DNA from: CAVUCH01 sp963763095
GTDB lineage: Bacteria > Acidobacteriota > Vicinamibacteria > Vicinamibacterales > JAENWD01
NCBI GenBank assembly: GCA_963763095.1
Contig: CAVXNR010000008.1
Location: 9,137-73,136 of the forward strand
DNA length: 64,000 nucleotides
Direction: 5' to 3'
In this document: piece after piece, positions 49,180-58,885 of the stretch
How the letters are laid out: every line of letters starts with the position of its first letter
Numbering within the stretch: position 1 is the first letter of the stretch
Made by a program: the position numbers and the translations under genes
The notes under the pieces: model-generated
The model's input: only the letters and a program-made list of their open reading frames with translations
Database searches by the model: none
Told to the model about the DNA's origin: nothing

Positions 49180-50517
49180 TTGAAGAACGTCACGCGACGC
49201 AAATTCATCGGCACCGTCGCCGGCGGGGCCCTCGCCACCGCGCCACGGGCACGCTCGCGAGCCGCCGCGCAGTCGGGCCCGGCGCTGCTGGGCGGCGCAC
49301 CGGTGCGTCGCACGCCGTTCCCGTCGTGGCCGGTGGCGGACGCGCGTGAGGAGGATGCACTCCTGGGCGTCGTCCGCAGCGGCAAATGGTTTCGTGGACA
49401 GCATGTCGCTGCGTTCGAGAAGGCCTACGCATCTCTCATGGGCGCGAGGGGTTGCCTTGCAACCGCCAACGGCACGAGCGCCCTCATCACCTCGCTCGCG
49501 GCTCTCGGCATCGGGCCCGGCGATGAAGTCATCGTGCCGCCCTACACGTTCGTGGCGACGGTGAACGCCGTCCTGTTGATGCACGCGCTGCCCGTATTCG
49601 TCGATAGCGATCTGGAGACGTTTCAGATCGACGCCAGGAAGATCGAGGCCGCGACGACCGACCGCACGCGTGCGATCATCCCGGTGCACCTCGGCGGCGC
49701 GGCCGCTGATCTCGACACGATCCTGCCGGTCGCGCAGAAGCGCGGCATCCCGGTGGTTGAGGATGCGTGCCAGGCGCACCTCGCCGAGTGGCGTAGGCGC
49801 AAGGTGGGGACGTACGGCACGGTGGGGTGTTTCAGCTTCCAGGCCAGCAAGAACCTGAACGCCGGTGAAGGCGGCGCGATCCTGACCAGCGACGACGCGC
49901 TGCTCGAGAGGTGCTATCGCTTTCACAACAACAGCCGCGGGCGCCGCAACACGGGCAACGATTTTTCCTACCACAACACGGGAGCGAACCTTCGCATGAC
50001 GGAGTTCCAGGCAGCTCTCCTCGTAGCGCAGATGACACGTCTCGAAGCGCAGGCTCGCACGCGCGATGAGAACGCCGCGCACCTCACGAGCCTGCTGAAG
50101 GTCATCCCGGGCATCGCGCCCGCGCGCATGTACGAAGGCTGCACCCGCAATGCATACCATCTCTACATGTTCCGCTACGACGCGGCGGCCTTTGCGGGCC
50201 TCCCACGTGCCGCGTTTCTCAGGGCCCTCGCCGCCGAAGGCGTGCCGGCGTCGGGCGGGTACTCGCCGCTGAACAAGGAGCCGTTTCTGGATGACGCGCT
50301 CGGGACGCGCGGTTTCCAGGCGATCTACTCGAAGACGCGGCTCGACCAGTGGCGCGATCAGAACCGCTGCCCCCAGAACGATCGCTTGTGCTCGGAGGCA
50401 ATCTGGATGGGTCAGACGATGCTGCTCGGACCGCGGCAGGACATGGAGGACATTGCCGACGCCATACGCAAGGTGCAGGCACATGCCCCCCAGCTCGCGC
50501 GGGAAGCCACGGCCTGA
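49180..50517 (+). CDS. DegT/DnrJ/EryC1-type PLP aminotransferase with Tat signal
   Basis: 445 residues from TTG 49180; an ATG at 49078 overlapping the previous stop is an alternative. A clear Tat motif opens the protein (VTRRKFIGTVAGGALATAPR). The fold-I core follows: TANGTSALITSLAALGIGPG, PPYTFVATVNAVLL, VEDACQAHLAEW and FSFQASKNLNAGEGG with the PLP Lys. Enzymes of this family usually act on nucleotide sugars in the cytoplasm, so export with bound PLP is notable. It is coupled to the ceramidase-fold gene. Confidence 0.85.
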   Translation: MKNVTRRKFIGTVAGGALATAPRARSRAAAQSGPALLGGAPVRRTPFPSWPVADAREEDALLGVVRSGKWFRGQHVAAFEKAYASLMGARGCLATANGTSALITSLAALGIGPGDEVIVPPYTFVATVNAVLLMHALPVFVDSDLETFQIDARKIEAATTDRTRAIIPVHLGGAAADLDTILPVAQKRGIPVVEDACQAHLAEWRRRKVGTYGTVGCFSFQASKNLNAGEGGAILTSDDALLERCYRFHNNSRGRRNTGNDFSYHNTGANLRMTEFQAALLVAQMTRLEAQARTRDENAAHLTSLLKVIPGIAPARMYEGCTRNAYHLYMFRYDAAAFAGLPRAAFLRALAAEGVPASGGYSPLNKEPFLDDALGTRGFQAIYSKTRLDQWRDQNRCPQNDRLCSEAIWMGQTMLLGPRQDMEDIADAIRKVQAHAPQLAREATA

Positions 50518-50532
50518 GGGCGGCCCGCGACG

Positions 50533-50558
50533 GCCGGAACTGAAGTTCCGGCCCCACA
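50533..50558. repeat. Intergenic palindrome, TGTGG/TTCA family (inverted)
   Basis: Stem GCCGGAAC / GTTCCGGC around TGAA, then the inverted flank CCCCACA, 15 bases after the aminotransferase stop. Confidence 0.6.
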
Positions 50559-50608
50559 CATGTTCAGAACTCCACCGCGTGTCGGCCCAAAACGTGCTAC
50601 GGGTCGGC

Positions 50609-50621
50609 AAGGAGGTGATCC
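50609..50621 (+). promoter_or_regulatory. Exceptionally long Shine-Dalgarno sequence
   Basis: AAGGAGGTGATCC is complementary over 13 bases to the conserved 3' end of bacterial 16S rRNA and abuts GTG 50622; the AAGGAGG core is six bases away. Confidence 0.75.
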
Positions 50622-51071
50622 GTGCTCACGATTGTGCTGTCGGCTCTGCTCGCTCAAACCCCAGCCACGACCCAGCCATCGCCGGCGCTGACGCCGACGA
50701 ACGCTACCCAGACCTGGACTGGCTGCGTCCAGGCCGGGAGTGCGCCATCGACCTACCGTCTGAACATCGACCCGCCTGCTGCCGGCAGCGCGGCAGGCGC
50801 CGACGCCGCCCGAGTCGAGGGCACGCAGGGCGATCCGTTCGTGCAGCTCCTGGGCGGTGAGACCAAGCTGGACCTCACGAAGTACGTCGGCAAGCGCGTA
50901 CGTGTCACCGGCCGCCAATTGACGGCCGCCGAAGCGGAGCAGGAAGCCACCCGACGTCCGAACAAGCAGGAAGCGGCGGAGACCGCCGGCGGAACCGGCG
51001 GGGCCCCCCAGCGGCATGCGCGCTATGTCCGCATCCAGGCCCTCGCCGAAACAGGAGGGGAGTGCCGGTAG
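50622..51071 (+). CDS. Small exported protein of unknown function
   Basis: 149 residues from GTG 50622. A short hydrophobic start (MLTIVLSALLAQTPA) may be a signal peptide. A TWTGCVQAGSAPSTYRLN segment and VGKRVRVTGRQLTA suggest a small beta-barrel (OB-like) domain. The tail is Glu/Ala/Gly-rich and ends in Cys. The very strong Shine-Dalgarno supports expression. No family is recognised. Confidence 0.6.
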   Translation: MLTIVLSALLAQTPATTQPSPALTPTNATQTWTGCVQAGSAPSTYRLNIDPPAAGSAAGADAARVEGTQGDPFVQLLGGETKLDLTKYVGKRVRVTGRQLTAAEAEQEATRRPNKQEAAETAGGTGGAPQRHARYVRIQALAETGGECR

Positions 51072-51073
51072 GC

Positions 51074-51129
51074 TGCACAATGCACAATGCACAATGCACA
51101 ATGAGAAGCACAAGCACACTGCATTGTGC
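51074..51129. repeat. Heptad-repeat element (TGCACAA) with inverted end
   Basis: Four exact tandem TGCACAA units (51074-51101) are followed by GCACAAGCACA and an inverted GCATTGTGC (51121-51129), allowing a hairpin. It begins directly after the preceding stop codon. Confidence 0.65.
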
Positions 51130-51212
51130 GCGATGGCGGATGCAGCACGCACGCATTGCGGAGTGCCCGGCGGTCACGGAAAAATACCGGATGAGCTTCG
51201 AGGCGCGCGTCG

Positions 51213-51218
51213 TATAAT
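51213..51218 (+). promoter_or_regulatory. -10 element of the Ser/Thr kinase gene
   Basis: Perfect TATAAT, nine bases before ATG 51228; the -35 region is poor. Confidence 0.55.
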
Positions 51219-51227
51219 TGCGCGCGC

Positions 51228-53916
51228 ATGTCGATCGCACCGGGCAGCCGGCTGGGACCTTACGAAATCATCGACAGGGTCGCCGCCGGCGGCATGGGCG
51301 AGGTCTTCAAGGCGCGCGACACGCGACTGAACCGGACGGTTGCCATCAAGATCCTGCCGCCTGACGTGGCGGGCGATCCGCTCGCGCGCGAGCGGTTCGA
51401 GCGCGAGGCTCGCGCGATCGCCGGGCTCACCCACCCACATATCTGCACGCTTCACGATGTCGGCCGTCAGGACGGCCTCGATTACCTCGTGCTCGAGTTC
51501 GTGGAAGGGGAAACCCTTGAAGACCGGCTCGTGCGGGGTGCCTTGCCCGTCGCGGAGGCGTTGCAGATCGCCGCGCAGATCGCCGACGCGCTGGATCGCG
51601 CCCATCGCGCTGGCGTCGTCCACCGCGATCTGAAGCCGGCCAACATCATGCTCGCGCGCTCCGGCGCCAAGCTGCTCGACTTCGGCATCGCGAAGGCGCA
51701 CGCCTCCAGCCCGTTCTCCGAGAGCACTGTCGGGGATACGAGGACTCTGACCCAGCTTGGAACGATGCTGGGCACCGCGCCGTACATGGCGCCCGAACAG
51801 CTCGAGGCCGGCGAGGTCGACGCACGCACCGACATCTTCGCGCTTGGGGGCGTGCTCTTCGAGATGCTCACAGGGCGCCGCGCCTTCGAGGGCAGCACCC
51901 ATGCGAGCGTCATCGCGGCAATTCTGTACAGCACACCGCCGGCTCCGTCGACGCTGCAGCCGCTGGTCACCCCCGCCGTGGATCACATTGTTGCTCGCTG
52001 CCTGGCCCGGGATCCCGACAACCGCTGGCAGACCGCCCGCGACCTCCTTCTCGAGCTCCGGACCCACGCCGACCCGGGAACCACGGGAGCGGCGGCCGTT
52101 GCGATCCAGGTCCGGCCCTTTTTGCGCACCCGCTGGATCGTTGGTGTGCTGATGGCCGCTCTCGTGATTGCGCTGGCGGCGGTGGGCGCGCTGCTCGTGC
52201 GCCGTGTGCCGGCCGCGCCCGTCGTCCGGGCGACAATCACCGCCCCCCAGGGCGCGCGTTTCAACTTCACCGGTGACTTCGGAGGACCGCCCGCGCTGGC
52301 GCCAGATGGCCGCCGGCTCACGTTCGTCGCCACCGACGGCTCCGGCCGGCGCCGGCTGTGGGTACGTCCTCTCGACGCCGTCGAGGCGCGTGCCATCCCC
52401 GGTGCAGACGACGCCACCTTTCCGTTCTGGTCTCCGGATGGCCGTGCAATCGGCTTCTTCATGGGCGGCAAGCTGAAGCGTGTGGATGTGGACGAGGGAG
52501 CCGTGCTCACGTTGTGTGATGCGCCCAGTGGACGCGGTGGGACCTGGAGCGCGGGCAATGTCATCCTGTTCACGCCGTCGGTCCGCGACGGCATCTACCA
52601 GGTACCGGCGAGCGGCGGCGAGCCGCGGGCGGTCACGCGCGTCGATCGCTCCCGACACACCAGCCATCGTTGGCCGGAAGTACTTCCTGACGGGCGCTCC
52701 TTCGTGTACCTCGCCGTACCGCGCGATGCGGCTCAGCGCGCGGAGAGTGCCATCTTCATCGCGTCGCTCGACGGGGGCGCGCCCGAGCCTCTCGTGCGCT
52801 CGGGGACGCAAGCGACTGTTGTCGACGGCGAGCTCTTGTACATGCGCGACTCGACTCTCGTGCGTCAGCGGCTCGATCGCTCCCAGCGCAAGCTGGTGGG
52901 CGACCCCACCGTCGTCGCGCAGGACGTGCAGCACGACCCGACAATCTGGCGGGCGGTGTTCTCCGTCTCGGCGGGTGGTCCGCTCGTGTACCAGAGCGGA
53001 GGGGAGGGAGGCCGCAGCGTTCTCGCGTGGTTCGATCGCGCGGGCCGGCGCCTCGGATCGGTAGGGGAGCCCGGCATCTTCTTCGACATCAACATCTCAC
53101 CCGACGGTGCGCGCGTCGCTGTGAACCGTGACGATCCGGCAGACATCTGGGTGTACGAGGTGGCCCGGGGTACGGGCTCCCGCGTGACCTTCGATCCGAG
53201 GAACGAGTCGCTGCCGATCTGGTCTCCCGACAGCACACAACTGATCTTCTCGGCAGTCACGGAGGACAATCGCGGCATGCTGGCGTTGGCGCGGGCGGAT
53301 GGCGCCATCAGCCCCACAGGGCTGCTGGTGGGTGATGTGGCCGAAGCGACCGGGTGGTCGCCGGACGGGCGCTTCGTGCTGATGAAACCCGCTGACAAGC
53401 GCTCGGCCGGCGGCGATATCTGGGTGATGCCGGTTGCGGATCCCGGTGCGCGGTTTGCGTTCGTCGCCACGTCGTTTGCCGAGTATCACGCGCAGTTCTC
53501 ACCCGACGGACGCTGGGTGAGCTACGTGTCGAACGAGTCGGGCCGCGATGAGGTGTACGTCACCGCGTTCAGCCCGCCTCGCCCCGGCGCCGCGCCGAAA
53601 TCGCTCGGGCGCGACCCGGCGCGTCCAGGCCGTTGGCAGATCTCGACGGCCGGCGGCGTGCTGCCCCGATGGCGGCGAGATGGGCTGGAGATGTACCTAT
53701 CTCGCACCCGACGGCGCTCTGATGGCTGGGGCTATCGACGGTCGCGGCACTCGGTTCGTCGTGAGCCAGGCCCAGCCGCTGTTCAAGCCCGACCCCAAGC
53801 CCGTGGGTTGGCTATATGACGCCGCGCCGGACGGCCAGCGGTTCCTGGTGGACACGCTCGGCGAGGCGGCGGAGGCGCCGCTCGTGCTCGTGCTGAACGC
53901 TCCGCTGGACCGGTGA
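51228..53916 (+). CDS. Membrane Ser/Thr protein kinase with TolB/WD40-like C-terminus (frameshifted near the end)
   Basis: About 895 residues after repair. The kinase domain (about 12-270) has GGMGEVFKARD, Lys41 (VAIK), HRDLKPANIM (Asp134) and DFGIAKAH (151-158). One membrane helix follows (WIVGVLMAALVIALAAVGAL), then exported six-bladed propeller repeats (WSPDGRAIGFFMGG, FSPDGRWVSYVSNESGRDEV). The frame breaks at GTACC 53693-53697; removing one C continues YLAPDGALMAGAIDGRG to a stop at 53916. This architecture is common in Acidobacteriota. A TATAAT precedes the start. Confidence 0.92.
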
Positions 53917-53940
53917 GGCGCCGGTGTCGGGCACGCCAGC

Positions 53941-53946
53941 TATAAT
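53941..53946 (+). promoter_or_regulatory. -10 element of the acylphosphatase-apt unit
   Basis: Perfect TATAAT ten bases before ATG 53957; transcription would start three or four bases before the codon. Confidence 0.55.
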
Positions 53947-53956
53947 CAGCATTCGC

Positions 53957-54232
53957 ATGATCAACGGGCGCCGTTACGTTGTATCAGGTCGTGTGCAGGG
54001 CGTGGGGTTCCGGTTCTTCGTGCGTGACGCCGCCGCACGCGAGGGGATCCACGGATGGGTGCGGAACCTGCCGCAAGGCGCCGTCGAAATCGAGGCGCAC
54101 GGAGACCACGACGCGCTCATCCGGTTCGAGCGGGCCATCCGTCGCGGGCCGGCGGGTGCGCGTGTCGACGCCGTGCTCGTCGATACGACGCCGCCCTCCG
54201 AGCGCCATCACGGGTTCCGCATCGAACCCTGA
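53957..54232 (+). CDS. acyP: Acylphosphatase
   Basis: 91 residues, typical length. It hydrolyses acyl phosphates. The signature GRVQGVGFRFFVRDAA contains the phosphate-binding loop with the catalytic Arg, and GWVRNLPQGAVEIEAHG holds the catalytic Asn. apt follows 24 bases later. Confidence 0.93.
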   Translation: MINGRRYVVSGRVQGVGFRFFVRDAAAREGIHGWVRNLPQGAVEIEAHGDHDALIRFERAIRRGPAGARVDAVLVDTTPPSERHHGFRIEP

Positions 54233-54256
54233 TTGCAGAACGCACTGACACTCCAC

Positions 54257-54772
54257 ATGGAAATCCTCAAAGAAAAGATCCGGCACGTCCCCGATTTTCC
54301 GAAGGCGGGGATTCTCTTCTACGACATCACCACGCTCCTCCGAGATCCGGGCGGGTTCCGGACCGTGGTGGACAGCCTGGCCCTCCCGTTCCTGTCCGCG
54401 GGCATCGACGTGGTGGTCGGTATCGAGAGTCGTGGGTTCATTCTCGGCGGGGCAGTCGCGGACCGCATCGGCGCGGGATTCTCGCCGGTCCGGAAGCCTG
54501 GCAAGCTGCCGTCGACCACCGTGCGCGAGAGCTACGCGCTCGAGTACGGCTCCGACGCGCTCGAAATCCATGCCGATGCGGTGGTGCCTGGCCAGCGGGT
54601 GCTGATCGTGGATGACGTGATCGCGACCGGTGGCACCGCGCGGGCGACCGCCGCGCTCGTCCGGCGGCTCGGCGCGACGGTGCACGGTCTCGCTTTCCTC
54701 ATCGAGCTGGTCGCGCTGAACGGGCGCGGTCAGCTGACGGATGAAAACGTATTCTCCGTGTTGAAGTACTGA
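54257..54772 (+). CDS. apt: Adenine phosphoribosyltransferase
   Basis: 171 residues. It salvages adenine to AMP using PRPP. Family motifs: DFPKAGILFYDITTLLRDP, GIESRGFILGGAVADRIG, the hood GFSPVRKPGKLP and the PRPP loop VLIVDDVIATGGTARA. Start ATG 54257. Probably co-transcribed with acyP. Confidence 0.95.
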   Translation: MEILKEKIRHVPDFPKAGILFYDITTLLRDPGGFRTVVDSLALPFLSAGIDVVVGIESRGFILGGAVADRIGAGFSPVRKPGKLPSTTVRESYALEYGSDALEIHADAVVPGQRVLIVDDVIATGGTARATAALVRRLGATVHGLAFLIELVALNGRGQLTDENVFSVLKY

Positions 54773-54823
54773 CGCCGTCAGGCACGACCCACCAGCTCAG
54801 GCTCCCAGCGATGGGCGACCTGC

Positions 54824-56749
54824 TCAACCGAGGTGAATGCGTGGCCGGCGGTCGGGTGCACGCTCGGCCTGGCGCAGGACCTCTCGTGTGACAGGCGCCA
54901 CATCCCCTTCGCCGAAAGCGAGAAACTTCAGCAGATAGGCAATAGGGTTGCCTTCGGTCCACCCGAAGTATGCGTGTGGCGGCTTGCCTGTCCGATCGCG
55001 GATGTACAGCAGCAGCGCGGCGAGCGCATTCGGCACGGCCGGACTGGTGCACCGAAGAATGCGGTGAGGGCCGACGCTCGCGCCACTCACGACCAGGTGG
55101 TCGCTGAACTCGGACGCGTCGGTCAGCCGCACTTCGGCGAACAGGAGCGCGTGGTCGGAGGCGAGAGAATGTGACTCGATCGCCTCCCGGAGCTTGCCTT
55201 CGTATTCCTCGACATCTCCCCGATCGGGGCGGTTCGCAATGACGCGCACCGCAGGGTCGGCTGCCTCGTCGATGAACCGTGCCGCCGAGTCGTCGGGCCG
55301 CACCTCCACGATCCTCAGTTCGGTCGACCGCAGCACGCGCGAAACGAGAGAGGTCCCGATGATCGCGACGATGAAGATGGAGGCGATCTTTATGCCTTCC
55401 GGGCGTTCGATGACGTTGACAATCGTCGTGTAGAAGAAGATCGTGGCGACCCCGGCGTAGAGCCAGAATCTGCGCCGCTCACGCCACGCGACCAGGGCCA
55501 CGGCAAACGCCCCCGACGTCATCAGCCCGAGGACGCCCGTCGCATAGGCGCCCCCTTGTGCCGTGACATCGGCCTTGAACAGGATCGTGACCAGAAACGT
55601 GATCGCCGTGATGATGGCGACGAGCGGTCGCGTGGCTTTGGCCCACTCAGGGGCCATGCCGTAGCGAGGCAGGTAGCGGGGCACGAGGTTCAGGAGCCCC
55701 ACCATCGCCGACGCGCCGGCGAACCACAGGATTGCGATCGTGCTCACATCGTATGCGGTGCCGAAGGCCTCGCCGAGATGCTCGTGGGCCAGGTAGGCCA
55801 GGGCGCGGTCGTTCGCCTCTCCTCCTTCCTGAAAAGCCTCGGGCGGAATCAGCAGCGTGGTCACGATGCTGCTTCCCATCAGCATGACGCTCATGATCAA
55901 GGCCGCGGTCGCGAGCAATCGCCGTGCATTCCTGACCCGACCCGCCGGGTGTTCGGGCGTATCGTCCGCATCGCCGCGGACGAGCGGCATGACCGCCACT
56001 CCCGTTTCGAACCCCGAGAGGCCGAGGGCAAGCTTCGGGAACAGCACGAGCGCCGCCAGGCCCATCCTGAGCGGATTGCCATGCTCGGCCAGGAGCACCG
56101 CTTTCCACCTGGGGAACAGTTCGGGGTGCAGCCAGATGTGATGCAAGCCCCACGCAATCAGGACGATGTTCAGCAGGAGATACACGGCCACGATCGGCAC
56201 CGCCAACCCCACGGCCTCGCGAAATCCCTTGAGGAAGACGCCGCCAAGTGCGGCGAGCAGGAAGAGCGTGAGCGGCACGCGATACCCGCCCACGCGCGGC
56301 ATCATCGGATTCTCCAGGATGTGCGCGGCTGCGTCTGCGGCGGACAGCGTCATCGTGATCACGAATGCAGTGGACGCGAACCCCAGCAGACACAGGATCA
56401 ACGTCTTGCCCCGCCAGCGTGGCAGGAGCGTTCGCAGCAGCACGATGCTGCCTTCGCCGTGCGGGCTCAACTCCGCCACGCGGCTGTACATCGGCAGTGC
56501 CGCGCACAGCGTGAGCAACACGAGGACGAGGGTCGCCACGGGCGAGAGCATGCCGGCCGCGAGGAAGGCGATGCCGGGCTGATACCCGAGCGTCGAGAAG
56601 TAGTCCACGCCCGTCAGGCACATCACCTTCCACCAGGCGTCGGTGTGCGCCGGCGGCGAGCTCTCCGCCGCACCCTGCCGCGCGCCGTGCATGAACCACC
56701 GTCCGAAGCGCGTACGCGCGCCGTGCGACACGACGGATTCAGTAGCCAT
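54824..56749 (-). CDS. APC-superfamily permease
   Basis: 641 residues. About twelve membrane helices occupy the first 470 residues (GVDYFSTLGYQPGIAFLAAG near the N-terminus; GLSGFETGVAVMPLV). A soluble C-terminal region of about 160 residues follows (VRVIANRPDRGDVEEYEGKL). The architecture is that of APC-type amino-acid or ion permeases with a cytoplasmic regulatory tail; substrate cannot be assigned. Stands alone, convergent with apt. Confidence 0.82.
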   Translation of the reverse strand: MATESVVSHGARTRFGRWFMHGARQGAAESSPPAHTDAWWKVMCLTGVDYFSTLGYQPGIAFLAAGMLSPVATLVLVLLTLCAALPMYSRVAELSPHGEGSIVLLRTLLPRWRGKTLILCLLGFASTAFVITMTLSAADAAAHILENPMMPRVGGYRVPLTLFLLAALGGVFLKGFREAVGLAVPIVAVYLLLNIVLIAWGLHHIWLHPELFPRWKAVLLAEHGNPLRMGLAALVLFPKLALGLSGFETGVAVMPLVRGDADDTPEHPAGRVRNARRLLATAALIMSVMLMGSSIVTTLLIPPEAFQEGGEANDRALAYLAHEHLGEAFGTAYDVSTIAILWFAGASAMVGLLNLVPRYLPRYGMAPEWAKATRPLVAIITAITFLVTILFKADVTAQGGAYATGVLGLMTSGAFAVALVAWRERRRFWLYAGVATIFFYTTIVNVIERPEGIKIASIFIVAIIGTSLVSRVLRSTELRIVEVRPDDSAARFIDEAADPAVRVIANRPDRGDVEEYEGKLREAIESHSLASDHALLFAEVRLTDASEFSDHLVVSGASVGPHRILRCTSPAVPNALAALLLYIRDRTGKPPHAYFGWTEGNPIAYLLKFLAFGEGDVAPVTREVLRQAERAPDRRPRIHLG

Positions 56750-57223
56750 GTCTCGGCGGGCTTTGCTGGCACGACCATGCGCAATGTCGGCGTAAATCTC
56801 TCGTCTGCATCGGATTTCGACTGGTCCTGGTCCTGCTCAGCACGTCACGCTCGCGCCCATTCCGGCCGCGGCTGGCGGTGGTGCCCCTCCTGCTGACTCA
56901 TGGGTTCGGGTAAGGTGCAAACGCTACGCCGCCGGTTGCCGGTGGAGTTGACGCACGGCACTGGATCCAGCAGACCGCGGACGGCCGTCATGAACACGGA
57001 TGTGGTCTTCTGTGGCCGTGCCATCGCCCATGAGCGTGCATCATGCCGCGAGACGTTGTACAAAAGCGAGCAGCGCACCCCTGTGGAGCCGGGAGTCCGC
57101 TCCTGGCGGACGCGCCTCCCATGGGGAAGCTGCCGAGCGTGAGATCCATGATGCGGTACGATGGCGCCAGCGGCAGCAACGGCGGCGACGCGGTGCGTGT
57201 TGCGTCATGACGGGAGGGCACAG
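56750..57223. other. Gene-poor gap
   Basis: 474 bases in which I see no supported gene, RNA or repeat. Confidence 0.5.
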
Positions 57224-57532
57224 ATGTCAACGGCACCGCAGAAGGCCATCGCGTCTGCCATCGTGAGCAGAGTGCTCGATCACCTCGGCATGCACGAGGG
57301 AGACGTGCCGCCGGGCAGCATGCGCACGCTCGTCGCCGCGCTTGCTCACGATCTCGCCGCGGGCCCGGCTCCGCCGAACAGTCCTGCCGACGAATTGACC
57401 TGCCGAGTCTGCGCGTCTCCAGAGATCCGGGCCCTCGAAGTCGGACCGATGCTTGGCCGCACCAGGGTCGAGATCTTCATCGTCTGTCTGGCGTGCGATG
57501 CTGTCTTTCCAGCTCCGGGCACGCCGCCGTAG
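57224..57532 (+). CDS. Small zinc-ribbon-like protein
   Basis: 102 residues from ATG 57224 after GGGAGGG. The C-terminal half has CRVC and CLAC separated by about 30 residues, a likely four-Cys zinc site; the N-terminal half is helical. No family is recognised. Confidence 0.55.
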   Translation: MSTAPQKAIASAIVSRVLDHLGMHEGDVPPGSMRTLVAALAHDLAAGPAPPNSPADELTCRVCASPEIRALEVGPMLGRTRVEIFIVCLACDAVFPAPGTPP

Positions 57533-57587
57533 GCGGCGGAGCGAGCACGTCCAACCATCCTTTCGGCACTGCGTGCGAACCGCGCGG

Positions 57588-57942
57588 AGCCGCACGGCAC
57601 GTAGCCAGCAACCGCGGCAGCTCACGCTGCTGGATCGCAACCTGGAGCCGCTGGCGCAGGGTTCTGCCGCAAGCTTTTGGAAATACCCGGTCGGCGGCGG
57701 ACCCTCCGCACCACGATGTGGGCTCCTGTCGTTCTCGCCCAACCCTTCGTACATCGAGATACTGGCCCGCGAGGACTCAGGATGGGGTGGCGTATCGCGA
57801 GCGTGTCCCGGCGGAGCAGGCGCTGCTCGACGCGCACGGGTTCGGGAGCGAGCGGATGCATTACCGGTGCATGGTGTCAGACGCAGAGCGACGCGGACGC
57901 TTAGCCGTTATCCCCTGTTTGGGGCTCCTTCATGAGACCTGA
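57588..57942 (+). pseudogene. Possible broken ORF before the glycosyltransferase
   Basis: Two protein-like stretches in different frames (LTLLDRNLEPLAQGSAASFW, then VPAEQALLDAHGFGSERMHY) end at 57942, overlapping the next gene by 11 bases. One base change near 57780 would join them. No homology recognised; otherwise the 400-base gap is empty. Confidence 0.25.
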
Positions 57943-58885
57943 AGTCAGCGTCGTCGTTCCCACCCACAATCGCGATGCTCTGCTCCGGCTGACGCTGCGC
58001 ACAATTCTGGATCAGCATGGCGTGGATTTCGATGTCATCGTCGTCGACGACGGCTCGAGGCAAGACGTCGGGCAGACCGTGGCAGCGCTCGGGGACGGTC
58101 GGGTCCGCGTCATCAGGCACGACCATGCGAGAGGCGTCAGCACCGCACGCAATCAGGGAGCAGCGGAGGCCACCGGCACCTGGCTTGCCTTCTGCGATGA
58201 CGACGACCTCTGGGCCCCTCGCAAGCTGAAGCGACAGCTTGCCGCGGCGTCCGAAACCGGTCGCAGCTGGTCGTACGGCGGGGCAGTGCTCATCGATTCG
58301 GCTCATCACATCATGGGCGGTACGCCGCCGCCAGTCCCGCAGCAACTCGTGGAGCGCCTGCCGAGCTGGAATCTAATGCCCGGGGGCTCCTCAAATGTCA
58401 TCGTGCGGTCCGAGGTGTTCAACCGCGCTGGCGGTTGGGATCCCGAGCTGATAAACCTGGCGGACTGGGATTTGTGGATTCGACTTGCACAGCTGGACCT
58501 GCCCGCGTCTGTGGCAGAGCCGCTGGTCGGCTATCGTGTTCACGCGAGCAACGCCTCGGCTGACACGACGCTCATCGTTCGCGAGGCCGGCCTTCTGGAT
58601 GGCCGCTATGGCAATCACGTCGACTACGGTGAATTACATCACTATCTCGCGTGGGTCTGTCTCCGATCCGGACAGCGGAATCGTGGCTTGCGGCACCTCG
58701 CACGAGCGGCGTTGCGGGGGCAGGTTCAAGGGGTTGGGCGTAGCGCGGCCGTCCTCTTCATGGCACGCGTGCGGCGCCTGGCCAAAGCCACTGCCGCGTC
58801 TCCCGCCGATCCAGCGTGGTGGCGAGAGGCAGAGACGTGGCTCGCGGACACACGAGCGATGTTGGAAACCAGGGCGTGGGAATGA
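57932..58885 (+). CDS. Family 2 glycosyltransferase
   Basis: 317 residues of GT-A fold. VSVVVPTHNRDALLRLTLRT and VIVVDDGSRQ are the nucleotide-sugar-binding start, and CDDDDLWAPRKLKRQL includes the DxD-type metal site. NLADWDLWIRLAQ is the usual acceptor-side ED/DWD motif. There are no membrane helices. The stop overlaps the Crp-family gene start (ATGA). Confidence 0.9.
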   Translation: MRPEVSVVVPTHNRDALLRLTLRTILDQHGVDFDVIVVDDGSRQDVGQTVAALGDGRVRVIRHDHARGVSTARNQGAAEATGTWLAFCDDDDLWAPRKLKRQLAAASETGRSWSYGGAVLIDSAHHIMGGTPPPVPQQLVERLPSWNLMPGGSSNVIVRSEVFNRAGGWDPELINLADWDLWIRLAQLDLPASVAEPLVGYRVHASNASADTTLIVREAGLLDGRYGNHVDYGELHHYLAWVCLRSGQRNRGLRHLARAALRGQVQGVGRSAAVLFMARVRRLAKATAASPADPAWWREAETWLADTRAMLETRAWE

